From positions 1-10,406 of the forward strand of contig JBBQHQ010000093.1 of NCBI GenBank assembly GCA_038324115.1: DNA of 10,406 nucleotides, read 5' to 3'. The position numbers and the translations under genes are program-made. The DNA comes from Gaiellasilicea sp038324115 (lineage in GTDB: Bacteria; Actinomycetota; Thermoleophilia; Gaiellales; Gaiellaceae). Under the pieces are notes generated by a model. It was given only the letters and a program-made list of their open reading frames with translations. It was not told the origin of the DNA and did not search any database. Below are positions 1 to 6,491 of the stretch, piece after piece (within the stretch, counting starts at the first letter, position 1; every line of letters begins with the position of its first letter).

Positions 1-2263
1 AACGCTCCAGCTTTGCGGAGGAGTGCTCCGGGCCGTTCCCCTCGTAGCCGTGCGGGAGCAGCAGGGAGAGTCGTGAGGTCTGGTGCCACTTCGAGAGCCC
101 GGCGACGAGGAACTGGTCGATCACGATCTGGGCGCCGTTGACGAAGTCGCCGAACTGCGCCTCCCAGAGCACGAGCGAATCGGGGGCGGCGACCGAGTAG
201 CCGTACTCGAAGCCCAGGCAGGCGTACTCGGAGAGCGGCGAGTTGTAGATCTCGAACGAGGCGCCGGCGTCGGGCAGGTGCTGGAGCGGGACGTGCAGCT
301 CACCCGTGTTCGGATCATGGAGGACGGCGTGCCGGTGCGCGAAGGTGCCGCGCTCGGTGTCCTGGCCGGAGAGCCGGATCGGGATCCCCTCCACGAGCAG
401 GCTGCCGAGCGCGAGCGCCTCGGCGTGGCCCCAGTCGATCCCGCCCTCGTCGAGGGCGATGCGCCGCCGCTCGAGTTGCTTCACGAGCTTCGGGTGCACC
501 TCGAACCCGTCCGGCACCTCCAGCAGCTGCTCGTTCAGGTCGCGCAGCAGCTCCTCGGGGACTGCGGTGACGACCGCCCCGCCGGTGTCGGGCGGGATCC
601 GGCCCTCCTTCGGCGAGCGCGGCTGGAGGAAGGACTCCTTCAGCTCCTCGTGCGCGGCCCGCAGCTCCGCCTGGGTGCGCGCGAAGACCGCGTCCGCCTC
701 GTCCTCGGTGAGCACACCCTCCTCGACGAGCTGGGCGGAGTACTGCTCCCGGGCGGTCGGATGCCCGGCGATCCGCGCCGCCATCAGTGGCTGCGTGTAG
801 GCCGCCTCGTCCGTCTCCTGATGGCCGAGGCGCCGGTAGCCGACGAGGTCGATCACGACGTCGTGGCCGAACTCCTGCCGGTAGGCGAGAGCGAGCCGGA
901 CCGCCGAGATCGCGGCCTCCGGGTCGTCGGCGTTCACGTGGATGATCGGGATGTCGAAGCCCTTGGCGAGGTCGCTCGAGTAGCGGGTCGAGCGCCCCTC
1001 GTTCGGGTCGGTCGTGAAGCCGACCTGGTTGTTCGAGATGATGTGGAGCGTCCCCCCGGTCGTGTAGCCGTCCAGGTTCGAGAGGTTGAGCGTCTCGGCC
1101 ACGACTCCCTGGCCGGCGAAGGAGGCGTCACCGTGGATCAGGATCGGCAGCGCCACGGAGGTGTCGTGGATCCCGGCGCCGCCCGAGCGGTCGGTCTGCT
1201 CGGCGCGCACCCAGCCCTCGATCACGGGATCGACCGCCTCGAGGTGGCTCGGGTTCGGCGCCAGCGTGATCGTCACCTCGCCGTTCTCGGTCGCGCGCGT
1301 GCCGGTCGCCGGCAGGTGGTACTTGACGTCGCCGGTGCCGCCCTCGTCGTCGGCGACGATCGCGTCGATCGTCCGCTCGCCCTCGAACTCGCGCAGGATC
1401 GAGATGTAGGGGTGCCCGGTGGTGTGGGCGAGGACGTTGAGCCGGCCGCGGTGGGCCATCCCGACCACGATCTCGTGGGCGCCGGCGGCGGCCGCCTGCT
1501 CGATCGCCTCGTCCAGCATCGGCATCATCACGTCCAGCCCCTCGAGCGAGAACTGCTTCTGGCCGAGGAAGCTCTTGCGCAGGTACTGCTCGAAGCCCTC
1601 GGCCTGCGCGAGGCGGGCGAGCAGCTGCTTCCGCTCGCCGGGCGGGAGCGGCCGGCGGTAGCGGCCCGACTCGATCGCCTGCCGGAGCCAGACACGCTCG
1701 GCGTGGTCGGAGATGTGCTCGATCTCGTAGGCGATCGTCCCGCAGTAGACCTCGCGGAGCGCGGGCAACGCCTCCAGCAGCGTCGGCCCGCCGACGTGGA
1801 CGCGCAGGACCGAGCTCGGGATCCGCGCCTGCAGCTCGGGGGTCAGGGAGGGGATCAGGCGGTGCTCGTCGAGCGCGGGGTCGCCCATCGGCTCGGAGCC
1901 GAGAGGGTCGAGCCGCGCGGCGAGGTGGCCGTGCATCCGGTGCGCCTTGACGAGCGCCATCGCCGCCGCAACGCCGCCGAGCAGCGTCTCGTCGACGACC
2001 GGCGCGGGCATCTCAGCCGCGACGACGGGGGCGGGGTCGGCGACCGGTGCCGAGGCGCCGTTGCGGTTCCCGTCGTTGGCCCCGTCGGTGCCGGCCCGCG
2101 CGTCGAGCAGCCGCTGGAGGCCGGGCAGCGCCGCCACGAGGCTCGAGTCGCCGCCCTCGAAGAGCGCGCGCCATTCCGCCGGAACCGCGTCGGGGTTCTC
2201 CAGGTACTCCTCGAGGAGCGAGCTCGCGTAGCCGGCGTTCAGGCCATCGACGTCAGGCGTCAC
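1..2263 (-). CDS. sucA: 2-oxoglutarate dehydrogenase E1 component, N-terminal 754 residues (runs off left edge)
   Basis: Thiamine-diphosphate E1 subunit of the cytoplasmic 2-oxoglutarate dehydrogenase complex of the TCA cycle. It decarboxylates 2-oxoglutarate and succinylates the E2 lipoyl group. Seen in order: an E2-binding-type N-terminus (NAGYASSLLEEYLENPDAVP, residues 9-28); a Gly/Asn/Ala/Pro linker (about 57-88); HGHLAARLDPLG (111-122); GMAHRGRLN (from 268); the ThDP/Mg motif with HGDASF at 377-382 and NN at 411-412; and GHQETDEAAYTQP. E. coli SucA is about 933 residues, so roughly 180 C-terminal residues lie outside the window. There is no acyltransferase domain before the N-terminal E1 region, unlike the fused Kgd/OdhA of Mycobacterium and Corynebacterium. 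The start is taken as GTG at 2263, because homology begins there and no in-frame ATG is near. Only a GGGGG run lies just upstream, and an AGGAGG sits 21 nt away. Last gene of a minus-strand cluster, 25 bp after the 87-residue membrane protein gene. Confidence 0.95.
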   Translation of the reverse strand, partial: MTPDVDGLNAGYASSLLEEYLENPDAVPAEWRALFEGGDSSLVAALPGLQRLLDARAGTDGANDGNRNGASAPVADPAPVVAAEMPAPVVDETLLGGVAAAMALVKAHRMHGHLAARLDPLGSEPMGDPALDEHRLIPSLTPELQARIPSSVLRVHVGGPTLLEALPALREVYCGTIAYEIEHISDHAERVWLRQAIESGRYRRPLPPGERKQLLARLAQAEGFEQYLRKSFLGQKQFSLEGLDVMMPMLDEAIEQAAAAGAHEIVVGMAHRGRLNVLAHTTGHPYISILREFEGERTIDAIVADDEGGTGDVKYHLPATGTRATENGEVTITLAPNPSHLEAVDPVIEGWVRAEQTDRSGGAGIHDTSVALPILIHGDASFAGQGVVAETLNLSNLDGYTTGGTLHIISNNQVGFTTDPNEGRSTRYSSDLAKGFDIPIIHVNADDPEAAISAVRLALAYRQEFGHDVVIDLVGYRRLGHQETDEAAYTQPLMAARIAGHPTAREQYSAQLVEEGVLTEDEADAVFARTQAELRAAHEELKESFLQPRSPKEGRIPPDTGGAVVTAVPEELLRDLNEQLLEVPDGFEVHPKLVKQLERRRIALDEGGIDWGHAEALALGSLLVEGIPIRLSGQDTERGTFAHRHAVLHDPNTGELHVPLQHLPDAGASFEIYNSPLSEYACLGFEYGYSVAAPDSLVLWEAQFGDFVNGAQIVIDQFLVAGLSKWHQTSRLSLLLPHGYEGNGPEHSSAKLER

Positions 2264-2277
2264 GCCCCCATTGAAGC

Positions 2278-2290
2278 AGGAGGGCCTCCT
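2278..2290 (-). promoter_or_regulatory. Shine-Dalgarno-like AGGAGG inside a perfect inverted repeat, ahead of the E1 start
   Basis: Read on the minus strand, the intergenic gap begins with AGGAGGCCCTCCT, a strong anti-SD match followed at once by its own complement (5 bp stem, GCC loop, or 6+6 around one base). The AGGAGG is 13 nt before an ATG at 2271 and 21 nt before the E1 GTG at 2263. The ATG opens only three codons (ATG GGG GCG TGA), and its stop overlaps the E1 start as GTGA. This could allow termination-reinitiation, or could hide the ribosome site. A chance GC-rich palindrome is also possible. Confidence 0.35.
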
Positions 2291-2552
2291 AGAAGATCGG
2301 GTTCTTCGTCAGCACGGCGATCGTCATCCCGAGGACCCAGGCGACGGCCACCACGGCGACGGCGACCCCGGCGAGCCGGTGGTGGCGGTTCGTCATCCGT
2401 GCTGCGACGAACGCAAGGATGACCGCGAACGGGATGATCCGGGCCGGCCGGTAGGCGACGCCGAGCGCGGCCGCGGCGATCGCCAGGGTGGCGAGCAGGC
2501 CGGCGATCGCCTCACGGGCGCCGTAGGAGTCGCGGGCGGGAACGGTGCTCAC
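2289..2552 (-). CDS. Small hydrophobic membrane protein, 87 aa, function unknown
   Basis: I do not recognise a named family. The protein is strongly hydrophobic, with three likely membrane segments at about residues 14-33, 37-52 and 60-81. Short charged stretches separate them (YRPAR at 34-38, ARMTNRHHRL at 51-60), and the tail is short (TKNPIF). The last segment and tail look like those of small multi-pass actinobacterial proteins, but that resemblance is by eye only. It starts at GTG 2552-2550, which overlaps the TGA of the preceding gene (2551-2549) in the four bases GTGA, the usual geometry for translational coupling. That overlap is the main reason to trust both genes. Its stop is 25 bp before the E1 start, so it is probably cotranscribed with E1. 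Nothing in it suggests a catalytic role. Confidence 0.7.
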   Translation of the reverse strand: MSTVPARDSYGAREAIAGLLATLAIAAAALGVAYRPARIIPFAVILAFVAARMTNRHHRLAGVAVAVVAVAWVLGMTIAVLTKNPIF

Positions 2553-2869
2553 GGCGCGAGCTTAGCCTGAGCGCGGGCCCGCGCGGCGCGCCTGGCGCCC
2601 ACGGAGCGCCCACCTCGCGGTGCGGGCCGGCGCGGCGGCCGCCGCCAGTCGCAGTCCGGCTCGGAGGGCTGACCGAGCGACGCCGGCGCCCCGGCACCCT
2701 CGAGCGGATGCGGCTCGGCGTGGATCGCCCACCACACGACCCCGCAGAGGTAGACCACCGGGATCTTCAGGATCACAAGCATGAACACGAGCTCCCACAG
2801 CACCCGCGCAGTGTACGCGAAGGGTGAATCCCGATCTCGGCGGGTTAGATCCGCGGCGATCCGGGGCAC
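2549..2869 (-). CDS. Small single-span membrane protein with basic tail, 106 aa, function unknown
   Basis: Not recognised as a named family. A short charged N-terminus is followed by one long aromatic-rich membrane segment (about residues 23-49, containing LWELVFMLVILKIPVVYLCG and VVWWAI). Then come a Pro/Gly-rich stretch and a strongly Arg-rich tail (about 76-101). It is first in the minus-strand cluster and overlaps the 87-residue membrane protein gene by 4 bp. The start is uncertain. GTG at 2869 gives 106 residues but lies only 9 bp from the divergent sigma-factor ATG, leaving almost no room for two promoters. GTG at 2803 (protein beginning VLWELV) would give 84 residues, still keep the membrane span, and free about 75 bp. 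The reading frame after the membrane segment is rich in Arg/Ala/Pro, as chance GC-rich frames are, so support rests on the membrane segment and the coupled stop. Confidence 0.6.
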   Translation of the reverse strand: MPRIAADLTRRDRDSPFAYTARVLWELVFMLVILKIPVVYLCGVVWWAIHAEPHPLEGAGAPASLGQPSEPDCDWRRPPRRPAPRGGRSVGARRAARARAQAKLAP

Positions 2870-2878
2870 AAAGCGGGC

Positions 2879-3922
2879 ATGAGTAGAGAGACGCTTGCGC
2901 CGCTCCTCGAAGCCGGCGAGGAGGCCGGGTGCCTCAACCTGTCCGAGTTCAGCGCCGCCGTCCAGGACCTGGAGTTGGACGAGGATGAGCTAGAGGCGCT
3001 CTACCAGGAGGTCGAGGAGCGGCACATCACGCTCTCCGACGACTGCGGGCGCGTCGAGAAGACGGAAGATCCCACCTACGTCAACGGCGATCTCGCCACC
3101 GCGACCACCGACTCGCTCCAGCTCTTCCTCAACGAGGCCGGCCGCTATCCGCTCCTGACCGCGGCGGAGGAGGTCGAGCTCGCGAAGAAGATCGAGCAGG
3201 GCGATCTGCAGGCGAAGGACCGGATGGTCAACTCCAACCTGCGACTCGTCGTCTCGATCGCGAAGAAGTACCAGGGCCATGGCCTTTCGCTGCTCGACCT
3301 GATCCAGGAGGGCGTGATCGGCCTGATCCGCGCGGCCGAGAAGTTCGACTGGCGCCGTGGCTTCAAGTTCTCGACGTACGCGACGTGGTGGATCCGCCAG
3401 GCGGTGCAGCGCGGCGTCGCGAACAAGTCGCGCACGATCCGGATCCCGGTGCACATCGCCGAGCGCGAGACCCGCATCGGCCGCGCAGAGCGCGAGCTGC
3501 AGGCAAAGCTCGGCCGCCCCGGGACCGACGACGAGATCGCGACGGTCGCGAAGGTCTCGCTCAAGCACCTCCGCGAGGTCCGGCAGGCCGCCCGCGCCGT
3601 CACGAGCCTCGACAAGCCGCTCGGCGACGACAACGACGCCTCGATCGGCGACCTGATCGGCGGGACGCAGGGGGGCGTCGAGGAGGAGGTCGAGATCAGC
3701 CTGACCGAGGACACCCTCCATCGGGCGCTCGAGACCCTGCCACCGCGGGAGCAAGAGGTGCTCCGGCTCCGCTACGGGCTCGCGAACGAGGAGCCGCAGT
3801 CGCTCGAGGCGATCGGCCGCACGATGGGGCTGACCCGGGAGCGCGTCCGCCAGATCGAAGGCCAGGCGCTGGAGCGGCTCGCGGTCTCCCGCGAGATCGA
3901 AGCGCTCCGCAGCGCCGCCTGA
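2879..3922 (+). CDS. Sigma-70 family RNA polymerase sigma factor, RpoD/SigA-like, 347 aa
   Basis: Promoter-specificity subunit of RNA polymerase. An acidic N-terminal segment (about 5-55) resembles a short region 1.1. Region 1.2 begins at DSLQLFLNEAGRYPLL (78-93). Region 2 includes NSNLRLVVSIAKKY (118-131) and LLDLIQEGVIGLIRA (138-152), and the -10 recognition/melting motif FKFSTYATWWIRQA (162-175). Region 3 starts near TIRIPVHIAERE (186-197). Region 4 holds LPPREQEVLRLRYGL (287-301) and the -35 helix-turn-helix SLEAIGRTMGLTRERVRQIE (308-327). This is group 1/2 architecture, not an ECF factor. GC-rich actinobacteria often carry several RpoD-like paralogues, so I cannot say whether it is the essential principal factor. 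The start ATG has little Shine-Dalgarno support, but the N-terminus fits. It is transcribed away from the E1 cluster, and the secreted hydrolase gene follows after 84 bp. Confidence 0.93.
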   Translation: MSRETLAPLLEAGEEAGCLNLSEFSAAVQDLELDEDELEALYQEVEERHITLSDDCGRVEKTEDPTYVNGDLATATTDSLQLFLNEAGRYPLLTAAEEVELAKKIEQGDLQAKDRMVNSNLRLVVSIAKKYQGHGLSLLDLIQEGVIGLIRAAEKFDWRRGFKFSTYATWWIRQAVQRGVANKSRTIRIPVHIAERETRIGRAERELQAKLGRPGTDDEIATVAKVSLKHLREVRQAARAVTSLDKPLGDDNDASIGDLIGGTQGGVEEEVEISLTEDTLHRALETLPPREQEVLRLRYGLANEEPQSLEAIGRTMGLTRERVRQIEGQALERLAVSREIEALRSAA

Positions 3923-3944
3923 GCCACCTCCCTCTTCCCCGTCC

Positions 3945-3960
3945 TTACACGACCCTCACA
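3945..3960 (+). promoter_or_regulatory. Possible 11-bp direct-repeat operator upstream of the secreted hydrolase
   Basis: TTACA (3945-3949) and TCACA (3956-3960) start exactly 11 bp apart, giving TTACACGACCCTCACA. Two half-sites on an 11-bp period are the known layout for OmpR/PhoB-family regulators such as the PHO box. A matching element, CTTACAC in reverse complement (GTGTAAG, 7518-7524), lies upstream of the OmpR-type regulator gene at 7548. No convincing -10/-35 pair is visible nearby. The assignment is inference from two imperfect repeats. Confidence 0.3.
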
Positions 3961-3992
3961 GCGGCCGCGCTACCGTCCCGTGGTCCAGCCCA

Positions 3993-3998
3993 AAGGAG
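3993..3998 (+). promoter_or_regulatory. Ribosome binding site that decides the hydrolase start
   Basis: AAGGAG lies 8 nt before GTG 4007 but only 2 nt before the in-frame ATG 4001, and after the in-frame GTG 3980. The spacing selects GTG 4007, which also gives a textbook signal peptide beginning MKRF. Confidence 0.7.
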
Positions 3999-4006
3999 AG
4001 ATGCCC

Positions 4007-5428
4007 GTGAAACGATTCGCCCAGTTCTTCGTCGCAGCGGCTTCCGTGCTGCTGCTTGTCCCCGCCGTGGCCGCCGCCGCGCCGCGGATGTACGTCGGTT
4101 TCCACGACGACCCAAGTTTTCGGTGGGACGAGCGCCGGCTCGAGATGCTCGACCAGGCCAAGTCCGCCAACGCGAACATCGTCCGCTCGCTCGTGACCTG
4201 GGCGAACGTCGCCCCCACGCGGCCCGCGAACGCTGCCAACCCATTCGACCCCGCGTACCAGCTCAACGACCTCGACGAGCTGATCCGGAACGCGCAGGCC
4301 CGTGACATGGAGGTCCTGCTGACGATCTGGGGGACGCCGAAGTGGGCGAACCGCGGCAAGACGCCGAACTACCTCCCCACGCGGATGTCCGACCTGACGA
4401 ACTTCGCGCGGGCACTTTCGTCGCGCTACTCGGGCCGGTACCCGGGCTACCCGTTCGTCCGCTTCTACACGGTCTGGAACGAGTCGAACCTGAACCTCTT
4501 CCTGGCCCCCCAGTTCGACAAGAAGGGGCGCTCGGTCGGGCCGAAGCTCTACGCGAAGCTCGCCGCCGCCGCCTACACCGGGATCAAGAAGGGCAACTTC
4601 CGCGCCCTCGTCGGGCTCGGCGAGACCTCCTCGCACGGCCGCGACAAGGTGATCAAGGGCCAGACGGACACGCACTCGCCGGGCCGCTTCGCCCAGCTCG
4701 TCGCTGCGGCGAACCCGCGCCTCAAGTTCGACGCGTGGGCTCAGCATCCGTATCCCTTCCCGGTCAGCCAGAAGCCGACCCAGAAGGTGCGCTATCCGAA
4801 CGTGACCTTGAAGTCGTACCCGCGGTTCGAGAAGGATCTGGACAAGTGGTTCAAGCGCAAGAACGTCCAGCTCTGGATCACCGAGTACGGCCACGAGGTG
4901 AAGGCCGACGGTGAGCGGAACGGTGTCTCCCGCTCGCAGCAGGCGGCGTACCTGAACCAGGCCGTCACGATCGCGAAGAAGGATCCGCGGGTCGGGATGT
5001 TCATCTGGTTCGTCTTCCGCGACCACGCCACCAGCGAGTGGCAGAGCGGCCTGATCACGAAGACCGGTGCGGCGAAGCCGGCGCTCAGACGCTGGACCTC
5101 GGTCGCGAACGCGGTAGACATCCGCAACCCGATCGTGACGGTCAAGGCCGGACGGATCGGCCCCGTCCTGACCGTGCCGCTGCGCCAGTACGCGGCCGGG
5201 TCGCAGTGGGGCGAGCCCGTCGGGTTCAACATCAACGTCTTCGAGAAGCAGCGCCTGGTCGCGGAGGGGCAGCCCTCGTCGCCCTTCGGGATCGACACGA
5301 CCGCGAAGGCCGAGCTGACCCGGTTCCGCCCGGTCAAGGGCCACACGTACACGGCGAACGTCACCGCGAACATCTTCAGCGGCGGCGGGCTCCAGATCAC
5401 GCGCACGTTCACGATCCTCGCGCGCTAG
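4007..5428 (+). CDS. Secreted glycoside hydrolase-like protein (clan GH-A type TIM barrel), 473 aa
   Basis: Probably an exported glycosidase; the substrate cannot be read from sequence. The N-terminus is a classic signal peptide (MKRF, then a hydrophobic core at about 5-20, then AVAAAA/P, cleavage likely near residue 25). The mature part begins RMYVGFHDD. Features typical of clan GH-A (GH5/GH39-like) follow: LLTIWGTPKWAN (104-115); VWNESN (156-161), with Glu159 the candidate acid/base; AWAQHPYPF (243-251); and WITEYG (290-295), with Glu293 the candidate nucleophile. The barrel ends near residue 370. The last 100 residues (about 374-473), rich in beta-type alternation, look like a small C-terminal sandwich domain. 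There is no lipobox Cys, sortase signal or C-terminal anchor, so the product is probably released or loosely wall-bound. A GTG start is chosen from the ribosome site. It stands alone between the sigma factor and a hairpin, and an 11-bp direct repeat about 50 bp upstream may regulate it. Confidence 0.8.
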   Translation: MKRFAQFFVAAASVLLLVPAVAAAAPRMYVGFHDDPSFRWDERRLEMLDQAKSANANIVRSLVTWANVAPTRPANAANPFDPAYQLNDLDELIRNAQARDMEVLLTIWGTPKWANRGKTPNYLPTRMSDLTNFARALSSRYSGRYPGYPFVRFYTVWNESNLNLFLAPQFDKKGRSVGPKLYAKLAAAAYTGIKKGNFRALVGLGETSSHGRDKVIKGQTDTHSPGRFAQLVAAANPRLKFDAWAQHPYPFPVSQKPTQKVRYPNVTLKSYPRFEKDLDKWFKRKNVQLWITEYGHEVKADGERNGVSRSQQAAYLNQAVTIAKKDPRVGMFIWFVFRDHATSEWQSGLITKTGAAKPALRRWTSVANAVDIRNPIVTVKAGRIGPVLTVPLRQYAAGSQWGEPVGFNINVFEKQRLVAEGQPSSPFGIDTTAKAELTRFRPVKGHTYTANVTANIFSGGGLQITRTFTILAR

Positions 5429-5446
5429 CTCTCTCGCCGAGCCGTC

Positions 5447-5475
5447 CCCGGGGTCCGCTGCGAAGCGGCCCCGGG
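5447..5475 (+). terminator. Strong GC-rich hairpin after the hydrolase gene
   Basis: Left arm CCC GGGG (T) CCGCT at 5447-5459, loop GCGA, right arm AGCGG CCCC GGG at 5464-5475. This makes a 12-bp, almost wholly G-C stem with one bulged T, closed by a GNRA-type tetraloop. It begins 18 bp after the stop codon. No U-tract follows, as is common for hairpin terminators in GC-rich actinobacteria. It could instead protect the 3' end of the mRNA. It also covers the region where the -35 of the downstream gene would fall. Confidence 0.55.
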
Positions 5476-5486
5476 CCGGCCCGGCA

Positions 5487-5492
5487 TACGAT
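5487..5492 (+). promoter_or_regulatory. Candidate -10 hexamer of a leaderless promoter for the DUF72 gene
   Basis: TACGAT fits the TAnnnT -10 pattern and ends 6 nt before ATG 5499. Transcription would therefore start at or next to the A of the start codon. No Shine-Dalgarno sequence lies upstream, which agrees with a leaderless message, a common class in actinobacteria. No good -35 is visible; a GC-rich hairpin occupies that place. Confidence 0.45.
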
Positions 5493-5498
5493 CGTGCC

Positions 5499-6491
5499 AT
5501 GACCGCGACCGTCCGCCTCGGCACCTGCTCCTGGGCGGACGAGACCCTGACCAAGGTCTGGTACCCGCCGGGCGTGCGGTCGGCGGAGGAGCGGCTCCAC
5601 TACTACGCGGACCGCTTCGACACGGTCGAGGTCAACTCGACGTATTACCGCCTCCCGGACGCGCAGATGGTCGGGAACTGGGCCGAGCGAACGCCGGCCG
5701 GGTTCACGATGCACGTCAAGGCCTTCGGCCTGATGACCCGGCACCCCGTCAAGGTCGAGTCGCTGCCGGAGGACCTGCGCGACGCCATGCCCGTGGACGA
5801 GCGGGGCCGCGTCGATCGGCCGCCCCGGGAGCTGCGCGCCGAGGTCTTCCGCCGCTTCTCTGCCGCGCTCGAGCCCCTGCGGATGACCGGGAAGCTCGGC
5901 GGGATCTTGCTCCAGTTCCCCTCCTACGTCGTCCAGAAGCCGGCGTCGCTCGAGTATCTCGAGTGGGCCCAGGAGCAGCTCCCCGGCGACGAGCTCCTCG
6001 TCGAGTTCCGCCATCGGAGCTGGCTGGACGAAGAGCACCGCGCCGAGACGCTCCGCTTCCTCGAGGAGCGCGGCCTCACCTACGTGATCGTGGACGCGCC
6101 ACGGACGGAGGCGAAGAACCTCGTCCAGACCGTCGTCGCGGCAACGACAAAGACCGCGTACCTGCGCCTGCACGGGCGCAACGCGGCGACCTGGAACAAG
6201 CGGACCGGCAGCGCCGCCGACCGCTTCGACCACCTCTACTCGTGGAAGGAGCTCGGCGAGTGGGTGGAGCCGCTGCGCGAGCTCGCGGGCGAGGCCGAGT
6301 CGGTCTACGCGATGTTCAACAACAACGGGCGGTCGGAGATGCCCGGCTTCGGCGGGATCGAGGGGCTCGACCCGTACGAGATCGCGGGCGACCCGCAGAA
6401 GGGGCTCGTGGCGCAGGCGCCTGCGAACGCGCTGATGCTCCGGCAGCTGCTCGCCGACGCCGGCGTGCCGGTCGCTAGCCCGCCAGCCTGA
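5499..6491 (+). CDS. DUF72 (YecE/COG1801) family protein, 330 aa
   Basis: Widespread TIM-barrel-like family with no settled biochemical role. Signature stretches are all present: LGTCSW (7-12), DTVEVNSTYYRLP (41-53), LLQFPSY (137-143), VEFRHRSW (168-175), YLRLHGRN (221-228) and MFNNN (272-276). The conserved Glu/Asn/His/Arg residues line the predicted barrel mouth. Length is somewhat above the usual 240-300 residues, because of an insert of about 25 residues near 85-115 rich in Arg, Asp, Glu and Pro. No signal peptide, so cytoplasmic. The start ATG is supported by homology (short lead MTATVR before LGTCSW) and by a -10-like hexamer at leaderless spacing. The 3' end overlaps the convergent oxidoreductase gene by 17 bp. 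Confidence 0.9.
   Translation: MTATVRLGTCSWADETLTKVWYPPGVRSAEERLHYYADRFDTVEVNSTYYRLPDAQMVGNWAERTPAGFTMHVKAFGLMTRHPVKVESLPEDLRDAMPVDERGRVDRPPRELRAEVFRRFSAALEPLRMTGKLGGILLQFPSYVVQKPASLEYLEWAQEQLPGDELLVEFRHRSWLDEEHRAETLRFLEERGLTYVIVDAPRTEAKNLVQTVVAATTKTAYLRLHGRNAATWNKRTGSAADRFDHLYSWKELGEWVEPLRELAGEAESVYAMFNNNGRSEMPGFGGIEGLDPYEIAGDPQKGLVAQAPANALMLRQLLADAGVPVASPPA

Noticed and set aside
83..2422. A 779-codon open frame on the plus strand opposite the E1 gene
   Set aside because: It runs antisense to a clear E1 coding sequence with intact motifs. Its composition (Arg, Val, Gly, Asp, Glu runs without family motifs) is what the antisense frame of a GC-rich gene produces.
2824..2850. GTGAAT...TTAGAT as a promoter for the sigma factor
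   Set aside because: The 15-bp spacing is short and both hexamers are poor matches; not strong enough to list as a feature.
2990..3754. Long minus-strand open frames opposite the sigma factor
   Set aside because: Shadow of the sigma-factor coding sequence, whose conserved regions 1.2 to 4.2 are continuous on the plus strand.
3956..5554. A 532-codon minus-strand open frame opposite the secreted hydrolase
   Set aside because: The plus strand has a signal peptide, catalytic motifs and a ribosome site. The antisense frame has no recognisable domain and extends into the neighbouring gene.
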